Source: Cellvibrio sp. PSBB023
Lineage (GTDB): Bacteria; Pseudomonadota; Gammaproteobacteria; Pseudomonadales; Cellvibrionaceae
Direction of reading: 5' to 3'
Length of the DNA: 64,000 nucleotides
Assembly (NCBI RefSeq): GCF_002007605.1
Contig: NZ_CP019799.1
Coordinates: 186,001 to 250,000 of the forward strand
Every line of letters starts with the position of its first letter. Position 1 is the first letter of the stretch. Shown here piece after piece: positions 18,403 through 28,225 of this stretch. The notes under the pieces were generated by a model. It was not told the origin of the DNA and did no database searches. It saw nothing but the letters and a program-made list of their open reading frames with translations. Made by a program: the position numbers and the translations under genes.

Positions 18403-18428
18403 GCGCGCCTTAACGGCAATAGGCGCGC
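18403..18428. terminator. Hairpin between convergent queC and GGDEF/EAL gene
   Basis: GCGCGCCT pairs over 8 bp with AGGCGCGC around a 10-nt loop. It straddles the stop codon of the minus-strand gene. There is no T run, so it is at best a weak bidirectional terminator. Confidence 0.35.
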
Positions 18429-21400
18429 GCCATCAGTTCTGTCTCAAGTGCGTCAACGGGCATGGGGCGACCAAAGAAGTACCCCTGGAACAGGCGGCAG
18501 CCGTTCTGTTCCAGAAACTCCTGCTGCGCTTGCGTTTCCACACCTTCTGCAATGACCTGTAAATTCATGTTCTGCGCCATGGCGATAATCGTGCGTGCAA
18601 TCACAGCATCGTTGGGGTCTATGGCTATGTCGCGTACAAAGGTTTGGTCAATTTTCAATTGATCCAGCGGTAGGCGTTTCAGGTAGGACAGCGACGAATA
18701 GCCAATGCCAAAGTCATCCATGGAAAAACCAATACCACGGTCTTTTAATTGCTGCATTTTGGCGATGCTTTGGTCGACATTTTTCAGCAGAGAGCTTTCT
18801 GTCAGTTCCAGTTTCAGCAATTTGGGATCGATGCGCGCGCTATCGATAATGGCCAGTACGTCTTCCACAAACGTGGCTTGGTTAAATTGAATCGGGCTGA
18901 CATTCACTGCAATGCTCAAGCGTGCAAATGCCGGGCGTTGCTGCCAGCGCTGTAACTGCGTACAGGCTTGGCGAATCACCTCAAGGCCTATAGCCACAAT
19001 TAATCCCGACTGTTCGGCAACGGGAATAAAGTCTGCGGGAGATATCATCCCTTTTTGCGGGTGTTGCCAGCGCAGCAGAAGTTCCACCCCAATGGCTTTG
19101 GTGTGTTCATCCACTTGAACTTGATAATAAGGCGTCAGTTGGTGATGGGAGTCGTGGGCCGCGCGCAGATCAGCCTCTAGTAGCGCGCGTTTTTCCAGAT
19201 GGGATTGCATGTTGGGATCAAAGAAGCGAATGGTGTTGCGACCACTGTCTTTGGCTTGGTACATGGCGGCGTCGGCATGGCGCAATAAATCATCGATAGA
19301 GCGGTTGTGACTGTTAAACAGGCTCACCCCGATACTGATCGTGCAGTGGTAAATCGATTGGCGCAGCTCATAGGGTTGGCTGATCAATTGATGCAACGTT
19401 TCGGCGCGCTTTTTGGCTTCCAGTGCGGCGTCTTCCAGATTTTCCCCAAGGTTATCAAACACCACTACAAACTCGTCGCCCCCTTGGCGGGCGGCCAGAT
19501 CAGAGCTGCGAATAATGCTATTAATACGTTCCGCGACCTGCACCAGCAACTGATCGCCAATGTGATGGCCGCGGGTATCGTTGAGTAGTTTGAAATGGTC
19601 AATATCGATAAATAACAGTGCGCCGTATTGGCGGCTGCGCGCGCTTTGGGAAATGACCAGTCGCAGACGATCTTGCAGCATACGGCGATTGGGCAGGCCA
19701 GTCAGTGGGTCAAAAAAGGCCAGGTTGTGTATTTTTTCCTGATCCTGCGCCCGGCGCAGCTCTCCGCCAATGCGCTCGGCAAAAATAAGCAGCAGCGAAC
19801 TCAATTGTGCTGATACAGGGAGGGGCTGCTCGGCCATGGCAATTAAAATACCGATTGGCACACCTTGCGCGTTGCGAATGCCCACACCCAGATAACTTTC
19901 AATCTTGTAGGCGCGAAACATTTCATCGTCAGGATAATGTTGGATGGCATTAGCGCTGACATAACATAAGTTTTCATCCATCACATCGGCGCAGGGCGTG
20001 TGTTTGAGCGAATAGGTAAAGTTCTCCTGCAGCTCGCCGCGTTTGAGATAAGTGTGGGTGTGCGCCGTTGTCGCATCCTGGCTATCGATCAAGCTGATTA
20101 ATACGTGATCGGCACCAATCGCGTCGCTCAGTGCACGCAGGATGGTGACAAAAAAATCCGGAGCTGAGGCGGCATCGGCGGCAGCCGCTGCAAGGGCCAA
20201 ATCGAGCCGCTTGCGCTCGCTGATATCTTGCAGGGTGCCCTGTAGCAAAGTGCCTTCCGGTGTATTGGTTTTATCGGCCTGAAGCTGTAGCCAATAGCGG
20301 TGATGGCTTATCGCCAGGCGCACGTCCAGCGCTAAGGGTTTGTGTTGATCGCGAGCGGTTTCCAGAGCAATGCGCAACAGCAGGCGATCATCTTGGTCAA
20401 TAAACCGGTTGATGAATATCTCCATGGTGCCGTCCAGGGCGTCGGAAGGTAAGCCAAATAAATCCACCATGGCATGGCTGAATTGATAGTCATCGGTGCG
20501 TGGGTTCCATTGCCAGTGGGCCAATCGCGCCATCAATTGGGCCCGCTCCAATTGCACTCGCTGCTGTTCTTGGTGCAGGTCGGATTGCACCAGGCGCGCG
20601 TAGGTCTTGGTGATTTTGAGGTGCGCGGCGGTGATCATCAGGCTGATAATCGCCATGCTGGCGGTGTACAACCAAATCAGCCAAAAGCTCAGGGGCATGT
20701 TGGACAGTACAAACGGCCCCCAGTGATTGACCGTCGACCAAATGGCCAAAAAACAAAAGCCAATGGTGGTAAATGCACCGCCAAACAAGCCAAACCATAA
20801 CGCGGCCCAGGCGATGCAAATAAATGTGGTAAACACCAGTGGAAGCGCGTGGCCAGCGTCAAAATCATTAAGCGGAAAGCAGATTAATCCAACGATAAAG
20901 CTGACGCCCGCCACCAGCATAAAATCCAATTTGCGGGTATTAACCTGATCCAGGTAGTCGCGGCTCATATTGACCAGGAATGGCATTGCGAGAAAGACCC
21001 CAAGGCTATCGCCCATCCACCACGCCAGTGCGATATATGCCGATACCCTCAGCGGAAGATCGTAATACAGGCCAAGTAGTGTTGCCCCCACCAGTGCTGA
21101 CACTGTCATGCCGATTGCGCTGAGCAGTAAAAAGCTGAGGGTGTTTTTACGGTCAAGGTTCGATAGGTCGCAGCTGAAGCGGCGCAACAACCAGACAGTG
21201 ACCAGCGGCGATAAGGTGTTGCCGCCGGCGAGCAGCAGGTTCAGCAACTGGTTGGTGCCACTGGTCATGTTGATTAATAGTGCCGCAAGAAACACGCTGG
21301 GCCAGAGCTTGGGTGTCCAGCGATAAAACGCCGCTGCTGCTATGCCACCCGGCAGCCAGAACAGGGTGACTTTCTCATTTTCAAAGGGGACAAGCAGCCC

Positions 21401-21502
21401 TAGCCAACCGGTGCAAAAGTAGGCCAATAGCAGTATTAAGAAGTGACCCGGCCTGACCTGTATGGGTCGTGTGCCGTGGTCACTGGCGGGTACGAGGGGC
21501 AT
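18410..21502 (-). CDS. MASE1-PAS-GAF-GGDEF-EAL c-di-GMP enzyme
   Basis: This 1030-aa inner-membrane protein has an N-terminal MASE1-type sensor of about eight helices (about 20-300), a PAS-like segment (about 325-430), a GAF domain (about 445-580), a GGDEF domain (about 590-755, motif RQGGDEFVVVF intact) and an EAL domain (about 770-1020). The EAL site looks competent: GVELLLRWQHP, ELTESSLL, MDDFGIGYSSLSYLKRLPLDQLKID and VIAEGVETQAQ are present. It may therefore make and degrade c-di-GMP, unlike the degenerate protein at 167-2635. The ligand of the MASE1 and GAF parts is unknown. It converges on queC. Confidence 0.92.
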   Translation of the reverse strand: MPLVPASDHGTRPIQVRPGHFLILLLAYFCTGWLGLLVPFENEKVTLFWLPGGIAAAAFYRWTPKLWPSVFLAALLINMTSGTNQLLNLLLAGGNTLSPLVTVWLLRRFSCDLSNLDRKNTLSFLLLSAIGMTVSALVGATLLGLYYDLPLRVSAYIALAWWMGDSLGVFLAMPFLVNMSRDYLDQVNTRKLDFMLVAGVSFIVGLICFPLNDFDAGHALPLVFTTFICIAWAALWFGLFGGAFTTIGFCFLAIWSTVNHWGPFVLSNMPLSFWLIWLYTASMAIISLMITAAHLKITKTYARLVQSDLHQEQQRVQLERAQLMARLAHWQWNPRTDDYQFSHAMVDLFGLPSDALDGTMEIFINRFIDQDDRLLLRIALETARDQHKPLALDVRLAISHHRYWLQLQADKTNTPEGTLLQGTLQDISERKRLDLALAAAAADAASAPDFFVTILRALSDAIGADHVLISLIDSQDATTAHTHTYLKRGELQENFTYSLKHTPCADVMDENLCYVSANAIQHYPDDEMFRAYKIESYLGVGIRNAQGVPIGILIAMAEQPLPVSAQLSSLLLIFAERIGGELRRAQDQEKIHNLAFFDPLTGLPNRRMLQDRLRLVISQSARSRQYGALLFIDIDHFKLLNDTRGHHIGDQLLVQVAERINSIIRSSDLAARQGGDEFVVVFDNLGENLEDAALEAKKRAETLHQLISQPYELRQSIYHCTISIGVSLFNSHNRSIDDLLRHADAAMYQAKDSGRNTIRFFDPNMQSHLEKRALLEADLRAAHDSHHQLTPYYQVQVDEHTKAIGVELLLRWQHPQKGMISPADFIPVAEQSGLIVAIGLEVIRQACTQLQRWQQRPAFARLSIAVNVSPIQFNQATFVEDVLAIIDSARIDPKLLKLELTESSLLKNVDQSIAKMQQLKDRGIGFSMDDFGIGYSSLSYLKRLPLDQLKIDQTFVRDIAIDPNDAVIARTIIAMAQNMNLQVIAEGVETQAQQEFLEQNGCRLFQGYFFGRPMPVDALETELMARAYCR

Positions 21503-21719
21503 GCCGGTGTCTCAACAACAGTCATTCAGTGGCGCGGGGACGCCCTTGAATCATAGGTTAGAATTTGTTCGTTGGCGCGAAAAGTTTTATTTTTGATGCC
21601 TGCTTCAATCTAGCAGAAGGTTGCTACAGGTTATTTGCTCAATCGCAAAACAAATCGTTTTTTATATAACCGATTGCCAGATAAATACCTGAGTTGTTAT
21701 GAAATCTTTAAAAAAACGC

Positions 21720-21749
21720 TTGTCTTTTTTTATCAAAACCTTATTATAC
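21720..21749 (+). promoter_or_regulatory. Promoter of the tRNA-Lys pair
   Basis: TTGTCT at 21720-21725 and TATTAT at 21742-21747 are separated by 16 bp. A GC-rich discriminator (GCGCCTCG) follows, typical of stringently controlled stable-RNA promoters. The first tRNA begins 16 bp after the -10. Confidence 0.6.
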
Positions 21750-21763
21750 GCGCCTCGCATTTA

Positions 21764-21839
21764 GGGTCGTTAGCTCAGTCGGTAGAGCAGTTGGCTTTTA
21801 ACCAATTGGTCGCTGGTTCGAATCCAGCACGACCCACCA
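21764..21839 (+). tRNA. tRNA-Lys (TTT), copy 1
   Basis: The 76-nt sequence folds as a cloverleaf: acceptor GGGTCGT/ACGACCC, D-arm TAGCTCAGTCGGTAGAGCA, anticodon loop CTTTTAA (anticodon TTT at 21797-21799), T-loop GGTTCGAATCC, discriminator A and encoded CCA. Its position after queE-queC and before nadA matches Pseudomonas-type gene order, where tRNA-Lys genes lie between these loci. Confidence 0.97.
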
Positions 21840-21883
21840 CTTTTCAAACATGGTGGTGATATTTTCTTAAATGCGACACCTGT

Positions 21884-21959
21884 GGGTCGTTAGCTCAGTC
21901 GGTAGAGCAGTTGGCTTTTAACCAATTGGTCGCTGGTTCGAATCCAGCACGACCCACCA
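21884..21959 (+). tRNA. tRNA-Lys (TTT), copy 2
   Basis: This is identical to the copy at 21764-21839 over all 76 nt including CCA, after a 44-nt spacer with no gene. The pair is probably one transcript, as only one promoter is visible upstream and a terminator follows copy 2. Confidence 0.97.
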
Positions 21960-21990
21960 CATTAAATACTGCTACAAATAGCGGTAATCT

Positions 21991-22021
21991 AAAAAAGGGC
22001 GCTTACAGGCGCCCTTTTTTA
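21991..22021 (+). terminator. Terminator after the tRNA-Lys pair
   Basis: Stem GGGCGC/GCGCCC with loop TTACAG is flanked by A6 on the left and T6 on the right. It could act in both directions but serves the tRNA transcript. Confidence 0.9.
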
Positions 22022-22140
22022 TTGCATCGAAAACCCTGTCTGGCGCGTTTTATTTCCCCGTCAATGATTCGGCTCTGTGATAAAATTCCGCGCAAATTTG
22101 CTCCTCGCCATCGCGAGTGAGTCTCCGGTGAGGCGATTTT

Positions 22141-23196
22141 ATGTCTGAACTTTTTAATGTGGCCAAGCGCGATGAGAATGCGCAGGATCTGGTTAAGCAG
22201 CATCTCGCTCGCGCCTGGAGTGCGCCGCAATATACTCCGGCGCAAGAGGCTGATTACAAGGCGCGTATTAAAGCCTTGCTGAAACAGCACAATGCGGTTT
22301 TGGTTGCGCATTACTACACGGATCCACTGATCCAGGCGCTTGCCGAAGAAACCGGTGGTTGCGTATCTGATTCGCTGGAAATGGCGCGCTTTGGTAAAAA
22401 TCATTCGGCAGATACATTGATTGTTGCCGGCGTAAAGTTCATGGGTGAAACCGCCAAAATCCTCACGCCGGAAAAGCGGGTATTAATGCCCACCCTGGAG
22501 GCAACCTGTTCGCTTGATCTCGGTTGCCCTATCGATGAGTTTTCGGCCTTCTGTGATCAACATCCTGATCGCACAGTCGTGGTTTATGCCAATACCTCTG
22601 CCGCCGTAAAAGCGCGTGCGGATTGGGTGGTAACCTCCAGTATTGCGCTGGACGTGGTCGATTATCTGGATCGCCAGGGCAAAAAAATCCTGTGGGCACC
22701 GGATAAGCACTTGGGCGCTTATGTGCAGCAAAAAACCGGTGCCGATGTGCTGCTGTGGGACGGTGCCTGTATTGTGCATGAAGAGTTCAAGGCTAAAGGG
22801 GTAGAGGATCTGAAGTTGCTCTACCCGGATGCGGCGGTATTGGTGCATCCGGAGTCGCCCAAGGCGGTGGTTGATTTGGCGGATGTGGCTGGTTCCACCT
22901 CGCAGTTGATCAAGGCGGCGCAAACCCTGCCCAATCGCGAATTCATTGTCGCGACGGATCAGGGTATTTTTTACAAAATGCAGCAACTGAATCCGGATAA
23001 GGTATTCCATATTGCGCCTACGGCGGGCAGTGGTGCAACCTGCCGCTCTTGTGCCAATTGTCCCTGGATGGCGATGAATGTGTTGGATAATCTCGCCAAT
23101 GTATTTGAGCAGGGCGATAACGAAATTTATGTTGATCCTGAACTGGGGCGGAAGGCAATGATTCCCTTGCAGCGTATGCTCGACTTTAAAAAATAA
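22141..23196 (+). CDS. nadA: Quinolinate synthase NadA
   Basis: This 351-aa [4Fe-4S] enzyme condenses iminoaspartate with dihydroxyacetone phosphate to quinolinate in de novo NAD synthesis. Visible family features are [31 protein letters not shown], the cluster cysteines (TCSLDLGCP and [17 protein letters not shown]) and LWAPDKHLG. The length is typical of the E. coli-type enzyme. GTGAGG lies 9-10 bases before the ATG. It stands alone after the tRNA terminator. Confidence 0.97.
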   Translation: MSELFNVAKRDENAQDLVKQHLARAWSAPQYTPAQEADYKARIKALLKQHNAVLVAHYYTDPLIQALAEETGGCVSDSLEMARFGKNHSADTLIVAGVKFMGETAKILTPEKRVLMPTLEATCSLDLGCPIDEFSAFCDQHPDRTVVVYANTSAAVKARADWVVTSSIALDVVDYLDRQGKKILWAPDKHLGAYVQQKTGADVLLWDGACIVHEEFKAKGVEDLKLLYPDAAVLVHPESPKAVVDLADVAGSTSQLIKAAQTLPNREFIVATDQGIFYKMQQLNPDKVFHIAPTAGSGATCRSCANCPWMAMNVLDNLANVFEQGDNEIYVDPELGRKAMIPLQRMLDFKK

Positions 23197-23338
23197 ATCT
23201 TTCTGGTGATTAGGCTTGTCTTGGTGGTGTTTCGCTTGTTTCGTCAGGCCCCACTCAGTACCATGGCGCCTTTCGCTTATTGACCTGTTTGTTTCCACTT
23301 TATATCGCTACTTTTTTCGCTAGCTAACGGAGCTCCCG

Positions 23339-24211
23339 ATGATTCAAGGCAGTATGGTTGCCCTGGTAACCCCAATGAATGCAGACAATTCCCTCGATTG
23401 GGCGAGTTTGCATAAGTTGGTGGACTGGCATCTGGAGCAGGGCACTCACGCCATAGTGGCGGTGGGGACTACCGGCGAGTCGGCTACATTGACGGTTGAT
23501 GAGCATTTGGCTGTTATTAAAAAGGTGGTCGACCAGGTGCATGGCCGTATCCCGGTGATCGCGGGTACTGGTGCCAACTCAACCTCAGAAGCTGTTGAGC
23601 TGACGCAAGCGGCCAAAGATGCTGGCGCCGATGCCTGCCTGTTGGTTACGCCTTATTACAACAAACCAACCCAGGAAGGTTTGTTTTTACACCACACCCA
23701 TATCGCCCAAGCAGTTGCCATACCGCAAATGCTTTACAACGTACCGGGTCGCACGGGGGTAGATATGAAACCCGAGACCGCGCTGCGCTTGGCGGCAGTG
23801 CCTAATATCATCGGTATTAAAGAGGCGACCGGTGACTTGGAGCGCGCTAAATTCCTTATCGATCAAGCACCTGCCGGCTTCGGTATCATCTCGGGTGATG
23901 ATGCAACGGCAGTTGATTTAATTCTTTTAGGGGGCAAAGGGGATATTTCTGTCACGGCGAATGTCGTACCTGCTGCCATTGCTCGTATGTGTGAGTTGGC
24001 CTTGGCCGGTAATGCGGAAGACGCGCGTGCAATCAACCAGCGCCTGCTGCCTTTGCATACTGCTATGTTTGTTGAATCCAACCCCATCCCGGTCAAATGG
24101 GCAGTTGAACAATTGGGTTTGATTCAATCGGGTATTCGCCTGCCACTGACACGTTTGTCAGAGCAGTATCACCAACAGCTTAAAACAGCGATGCAGGCGG
24201 CGGGCCTCTAA
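23339..24211 (+). CDS. dapA: 4-hydroxy-tetrahydrodipicolinate synthase DapA
   Basis: This 290-aa enzyme condenses pyruvate and aspartate semialdehyde in lysine and diaminopimelate synthesis. It is a class I aldolase barrel: GTTGESATL near residue 45, catalytic Tyr in LYNVPGRTGVDM, Schiff-base Lys in GIKEATGDL, and SGDDAT. It heads dapA-bamC-MBL hydrolase-purC, an order usual in Pseudomonas relatives, and all four genes run in the same direction with short gaps. Confidence 0.97.
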   Translation: MIQGSMVALVTPMNADNSLDWASLHKLVDWHLEQGTHAIVAVGTTGESATLTVDEHLAVIKKVVDQVHGRIPVIAGTGANSTSEAVELTQAAKDAGADACLLVTPYYNKPTQEGLFLHHTHIAQAVAIPQMLYNVPGRTGVDMKPETALRLAAVPNIIGIKEATGDLERAKFLIDQAPAGFGIISGDDATAVDLILLGGKGDISVTANVVPAAIARMCELALAGNAEDARAINQRLLPLHTAMFVESNPIPVKWAVEQLGLIQSGIRLPLTRLSEQYHQQLKTAMQAAGL

Positions 24212-24249
24212 TTCAGCCCCCCGTTCCGCTGTTGTCGATGAGATGATTC

Positions 24250-25461
24250 ATGAGTTTACGTAACGCAATGACGATAAAAATATCTGGTTCTTGTTTCACC
24301 CGTCCGCTACAGGCGCTTATCCTTGCCAGCTTGGGTTTTTCTCTCTCGGGCTGCGGAATCTTTTTTGGCGAAGAAGGCGTTTTTCGCAATCGCGAGAGCG
24401 ATTATCTGAAGGCCGATAATATTCCGCCTCTGGTTCTACCGGCGGGCAAGCACTCGGAAGCCATGGGTGAGTTGTATCCCATTCCGCCTATCACCGCGAC
24501 GGATTTTGGTTATGACCCGGATGCTATCGATAACGAAGTGCCGCGCCCTATGCCGCTGTCGGCCAACCTGGAGCAGGAAAATGTCAAAATCCAGCGCGTC
24601 GGTGGTGAGAGCTGGATCTTGCTTAACGCCGCACCTGGCGAAGTCTGGCCGCGTATTCGCAACTTTTTAAATGTGAATAATTTGGCAGTAAGCCGTGCCG
24701 ATATTAGCCGCGGTATTATCGAGACCAGTTGGTTGCAGTTCAAAACAGACCTGACAACTTATGATCGCTATCGTTTGCAAATCGATCAGGGCGTGCAACC
24801 GGAAACGACAGAAGTGCACATTATCCACATGAGCGTGCCCAAGGCGGAAAAGCCAGCGGCTGATCTGGGCTGGCCGCGCAAGTCAGTTAATGCCGAGCGT
24901 GAAAAATGGCTGCTGGATGAGTTGGCCGCAACACTGGCCAGTGAAACTGCCGAAGGTGGTACATCACTCTTGGCTCAGTCTATTGGCGGTTCGGTAAAAG
25001 CCAGTTTAACCATGCTGCGTGGCGAGCCGGCAATGCAAATCAAACTGGATCGCACCCGCGCCTTTGCCACCTTGGCCTACGCCGCCAAACAAGATGGTTT
25101 CACCACCTTTGAAGCGGATGCCGACGCTGCCATTTACTACGTGAATTATTTGGATCCGGAAGATGCCAAACCAGGCTTCTTCAAGCGCTTGTTTAGAATT
25201 GGCCTCACGCCTAAAACGCCGACGACGCCATACAGTCTTGCCCAGATTAAAACCAACATGCTGACTGGCGAAGAGTTTGAAGACGCGCCGCGTTCAGAGC
25301 GCAAGAAAGAAAAAGTATTGCCTAAAGCTCCCGGGTATTTGATTGTGATTACCGGTAAAAACAACGATTTTACGGTGCGTGTGCGCGATCCTTATGGCAA
25401 GCGTTTGTCCACCAGCGAAGCGCGTCATCTGGTGACCTTGTTGCGTAAAAACCTGATTTAA
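24250..25461 (+). CDS. bamC: Outer membrane assembly lipoprotein BamC
   Basis: This 403-aa lipoprotein is of the BamC/NlpB family, a subunit of the BAM complex that inserts outer membrane proteins. A signal peptide ends in a lipobox (GFSLSGC, Cys near 35). An extended N-terminal segment (DYLKADNIPPLVLPAG) that contacts BamD in E. coli follows, then two helix-grip domains (about 110-230 and 260-400). It lies between dapA and the MBL hydrolase, as in Pseudomonas, and its stop is immediately followed by the next ATG. Confidence 0.92.
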   Translation: MSLRNAMTIKISGSCFTRPLQALILASLGFSLSGCGIFFGEEGVFRNRESDYLKADNIPPLVLPAGKHSEAMGELYPIPPITATDFGYDPDAIDNEVPRPMPLSANLEQENVKIQRVGGESWILLNAAPGEVWPRIRNFLNVNNLAVSRADISRGIIETSWLQFKTDLTTYDRYRLQIDQGVQPETTEVHIIHMSVPKAEKPAADLGWPRKSVNAEREKWLLDELAATLASETAEGGTSLLAQSIGGSVKASLTMLRGEPAMQIKLDRTRAFATLAYAAKQDGFTTFEADADAAIYYVNYLDPEDAKPGFFKRLFRIGLTPKTPTTPYSLAQIKTNMLTGEEFEDAPRSERKKEKVLPKAPGYLIVITGKNNDFTVRVRDPYGKRLSTSEARHLVTLLRKNLI

Positions 25462-26232
25462 ATGTCGAGTCCTCTACGCTTTGCGTCATTGGGCAGTGGT
25501 AGTCGCGGCAATTCCACCCTGGTGGAGTGGGGTGCAGGCACACTGCTGATTGATTGTGGTTTTAGTGTTAAACAAGCCAATGAACGCTTGCAGCGTCTGG
25601 GCAAACGCGCAGAGGAACTGACCGCTATACTGGTGACTCACGAGCACACCGATCATATTAAGGGTGTTGCGGCCATGGCACGGCGCTATGATTTGCCGGT
25701 TTATATGACCCCCGGCACTTATCACAGTCGCAACCTGGGTGATTTGCCGGATTTGCGTTTGATTGAGGCCTACCAGCCATTTGAAATCAATCAACTGCAG
25801 GTGACACCTGTGGCAGTCCCGCACGATGCGCGTGAGCCGTCCCAATTTGTGTTTGAGTATGCCGGGTTGCGTCTTGGCGTGTTAACGGATTTGGGCAGCA
25901 TTACCGCTCACGTTGAAGCGCATTATCAGGATCTGGATGCCATGGTGCTGGAGGCAAATCACGATCCGGTGATGCTCGCGTCCGGTGATTACCCTCCATC
26001 GCTCAAACAGCGTGTGGGTGGGCTTTGGGGGCACTTGAGCAATCAACAGGCCGCTGGTTTTTTGCAGCGTCTGGACTGTGCCCGCCTGCAGCATTTGGTG
26101 ATTGCGCATATCAGTCAGCAAAACAATTCGCTGGAGCTGGCGCAAGCCACTTTGGCACCCGTCACGGCCGAGGTCAAACAAGTGACTTTTGCGTGTCAAA
26201 ACCAGGGGTTTGACTGGTTATCTGTTTCTTAA
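25462..26232 (+). CDS. MBL-fold metallo-hydrolase, YycJ/WalJ-like
   Basis: This 256-aa metallo-beta-lactamase-fold hydrolase begins at the base after the bamC stop, so translation is probably coupled. The metal-binding motif THEHTDHIKG is complete (HxHxDH, about 60), preceded by LGSGSRGNSTLVEWG and LLIDCGFS and followed by later His/Asp positions (LTDLGS, LEANHDPVML, HLSNQQA, VIAHIS). Firmicute relatives (WalJ/YycJ) are linked to cell-wall control and DNA repair; the substrate in gammaproteobacteria is not established. Confidence 0.88.
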   Translation: MSSPLRFASLGSGSRGNSTLVEWGAGTLLIDCGFSVKQANERLQRLGKRAEELTAILVTHEHTDHIKGVAAMARRYDLPVYMTPGTYHSRNLGDLPDLRLIEAYQPFEINQLQVTPVAVPHDAREPSQFVFEYAGLRLGVLTDLGSITAHVEAHYQDLDAMVLEANHDPVMLASGDYPPSLKQRVGGLWGHLSNQQAAGFLQRLDCARLQHLVIAHISQQNNSLELAQATLAPVTAEVKQVTFACQNQGFDWLSVS

Positions 26233-26275
26233 ATTCGATTTCTTACATTTTTACTTTTGAATAGCAGGCCTATCA

Positions 26276-26986
26276 ATGGAAAAGCGCGAACAACTCTACG
26301 CTGGCAAAGCCAAATCCATCTTCAAGACAGATGATCCCGATCATTTGATTATGTTATTCCGCAACGATACCTCAGCGTTTGATGGCAAGCGTATCGAGCA
26401 GTTGGATCGTAAAGGTATGGTGAACAATAAGTTCAACGCCTTCATTATGGGCAAGTTACAAGCGGCCGGTATTCCTACCCACTTCGTTAAACTCTTGTCC
26501 GATACCGAAGTATTAGTCAAAACCATGGATATGATTCCGGTTGAATGTGTGGTGCGTAATCTGGCTGCAGGTTCACTGGTGCGTCGTTTGGGAGTACAGG
26601 AAGGCTTGGAATTGAACCCTCCTACCTTTGAATTGTTTTTGAAAAACGATGCCCTGGGTGACCCTATGGTCAACGAATCCCACGTGCAGTCCTTTGGTTG
26701 GGCCACTCCTGAGCAGTTGGCGCGCATGAAGGAGTTAACCTTTAAAATCAATGACATCCTGAAAGCGCTGTTTGCTGAAGGCAACATGTTGTTGGTGGAT
26801 TTTAAGGTGGAATTTGGTTTGCACAAAGGCGAGGTGATTTTGGGTGATGAATTCTCGCCGGATGGTTGCCGTCTGTGGGACAAAGATACACGCGAGAAGC
26901 TTGATAAAGATCGCTTCCGCCAGAATCTGGGTAATGTTGTAGAGTCTTATGAGATGGTTGGAAAGCGTTTGGGGTTAACATTCTAA
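26276..26986 (+). CDS. purC: Phosphoribosylaminoimidazole-succinocarboxamide synthase PurC
   Basis: This 236-aa SAICAR synthetase ligates aspartate to CAIR in purine synthesis. Characteristic segments are [54 protein letters not shown] and [12 protein letters not shown]. The length is standard for the short bacterial form. It is last in the dapA-bamC-MBL-purC run and is followed by a strong terminator. Confidence 0.97.
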   Translation: MEKREQLYAGKAKSIFKTDDPDHLIMLFRNDTSAFDGKRIEQLDRKGMVNNKFNAFIMGKLQAAGIPTHFVKLLSDTEVLVKTMDMIPVECVVRNLAAGSLVRRLGVQEGLELNPPTFELFLKNDALGDPMVNESHVQSFGWATPEQLARMKELTFKINDILKALFAEGNMLLVDFKVEFGLHKGEVILGDEFSPDGCRLWDKDTREKLDKDRFRQNLGNVVESYEMVGKRLGLTF

Positions 26987-27002
26987 GTGCTTCCAAACGG
27001 TG

Positions 27003-27027
27003 AAAAGGGGCTGTTTGCCCCTTTTTT
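27003..27027 (+). terminator. Rho-independent terminator after purC
   Basis: Stem GGGGC/GCCCC (extended by AAAA/TTTT) with loop TGTTT is followed by a T run, 16 bp after the purC stop. Confidence 0.92.
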
Positions 27028-27127
27028 ATTGTCGTGTATTTTAGTGATTAGTATCTATACTCAAGCGATACAATAGCCGTACCCCTGCTACTTGGCCACC
27101 AATGGAGATCGTAATGGAGACTGCACA

Positions 27128-27397
27128 GTGAATGAACGTCGCGTTTTTGAGCGCACCTCAACCTCGGTCAGGGTCGAAATGTCCAACCCCAGTTTTGGCA
27201 CTATTGTGGGGTTTGCAAAAGATATTTCAGATGGTGGTGCCCAGGTACAAATTGAAAATCAAGTGTGCCCACCGGTAGGAACGGAAGTCATGGTGAAATT
27301 TAAAAAAGCCGTGGGTGCGATTAATGCGGAGCCAGTGCGTATGCGTGTCGTACACCAAATGCGCAACACTATTGGCTTGATGTTTGTGCGTAGTTAA
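27128..27397 (+). CDS. Single PilZ-domain protein
   Basis: This 89-aa protein is a stand-alone PilZ domain, the usual c-di-GMP receptor. Both ligand motifs are visible: RRVFER (RxxxR, residues 4-9) and DISDGG (D/NxSxxG). I place the start at GTG 27128 because GGAGA lies 7 bases upstream and the PilZ motif begins at once; an open frame continues to 27092 but lacks homology. A six-codon reading frame (ATG at 27114) overlaps the start. Together with the two GGDEF/EAL-type proteins it shows active c-di-GMP signalling here. Confidence 0.85.
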   Translation: MNERRVFERTSTSVRVEMSNPSFGTIVGFAKDISDGGAQVQIENQVCPPVGTEVMVKFKKAVGAINAEPVRMRVVHQMRNTIGLMFVRS

Positions 27398-27401
27398 TAA
27401 A

Positions 27402-27421
27402 CGGTGTGCAAATGCGCACCG
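27402..27421. terminator. Hairpin between convergent PilZ and LRR genes
   Basis: CGGTGTGC and GCGCACCG form an 8-bp stem with one G-T pair and an AAAT loop. It lies in the 40-bp gap between two convergent stops; there is no T run. Confidence 0.35.
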
Positions 27422-27437
27422 CTGTCACATCTGCATA

Positions 27438-27980
27438 TTAGTTAACGCAGTGAGCTGGCAATAAAATCCTGGTAGTGGTTTTGTTTTGGTTGGCAATCAG
27501 CTGCGCTGTGTCTTTGCAGATCAACATGGGGTTTTCTTGCAGATCAAGTTGTTTCAAGTGCAATAGTTGTAGCAAGGGTGCGGGGTTTTTAATCAAGTTC
27601 CCCTGAAGTTTCACTATTTCCAATCGCCCCAGGTTACCAATAGTACTCAGGTCTGCAATTTGGTTATCTGCTAAATTCACTTCTTTTAACGCAAAAAACT
27701 TATCCAATCCCGATAGGGATTTTATGCCTGCATTGCTGCAATTCAGCGTGGTCAGGTCTTCTGCGCGAGTGATACGCGCATCGTAAATAGTTTGTTGAAC
27801 ACAATCGAACAGTTGTTGATCGGCTATTTGGAAATCTTTGAAAATGGAGGGCGGTGTATACACCACATTCTCATTAACACTGACCGAATAGTTTTTACAG
27901 CTGCTTACAGACAAGCTGATGATCAGAGCACAAAATGCCCAACGAATTTTTGCGGAAATAAATAGAAGCTTGCTTTGCAT
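27438..27980 (-). CDS. Leucine-rich-repeat lipoprotein
   Basis: This is a 180-aa exported protein. The ATG at 27980 is chosen because AGGAAAA lies about 8 bases upstream and a lipoprotein signal peptide follows (MQSKLLF...ALIISLSVSSC). The mature part has at least three leucine-rich repeats of the bacterial type, with signatures LTTLNCSNAGIKSLSGL, LKEVNLADNQIADLSTI and LEIVKLQGNLIKN, then LKQLDLQENPML. Two further cysteines near the end may form a disulphide. It is probably a periplasmic or outer-membrane binding protein; the partner is unknown. Confidence 0.75.
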   Translation of the reverse strand: MQSKLLFISAKIRWAFCALIISLSVSSCKNYSVSVNENVVYTPPSIFKDFQIADQQLFDCVQQTIYDARITRAEDLTTLNCSNAGIKSLSGLDKFFALKEVNLADNQIADLSTIGNLGRLEIVKLQGNLIKNPAPLLQLLHLKQLDLQENPMLICKDTAQLIANQNKTTTRILLPAHCVN

Positions 27981-28225
27981 AACAACTTTTCCTGGATTGC
28001 AGAGTCTGAGCGTTAAATGCTGGTTTATGGTCACTTTAATCAGATCCATGAGCCACAGCAATGATAGAATTACAAATTCAGTATTGGTTCAGTTCCTGTC
28101 GTTAAAAATCAATACCAGATCCACCATGAGCATGGATTGAATCCTGTCGCCTGCTTGGGTGATTAACCATGTCAATTCACCTGAAAGCATAAATACAGTC
28201 ACTTTTGTTTTATTGGAGATACATC

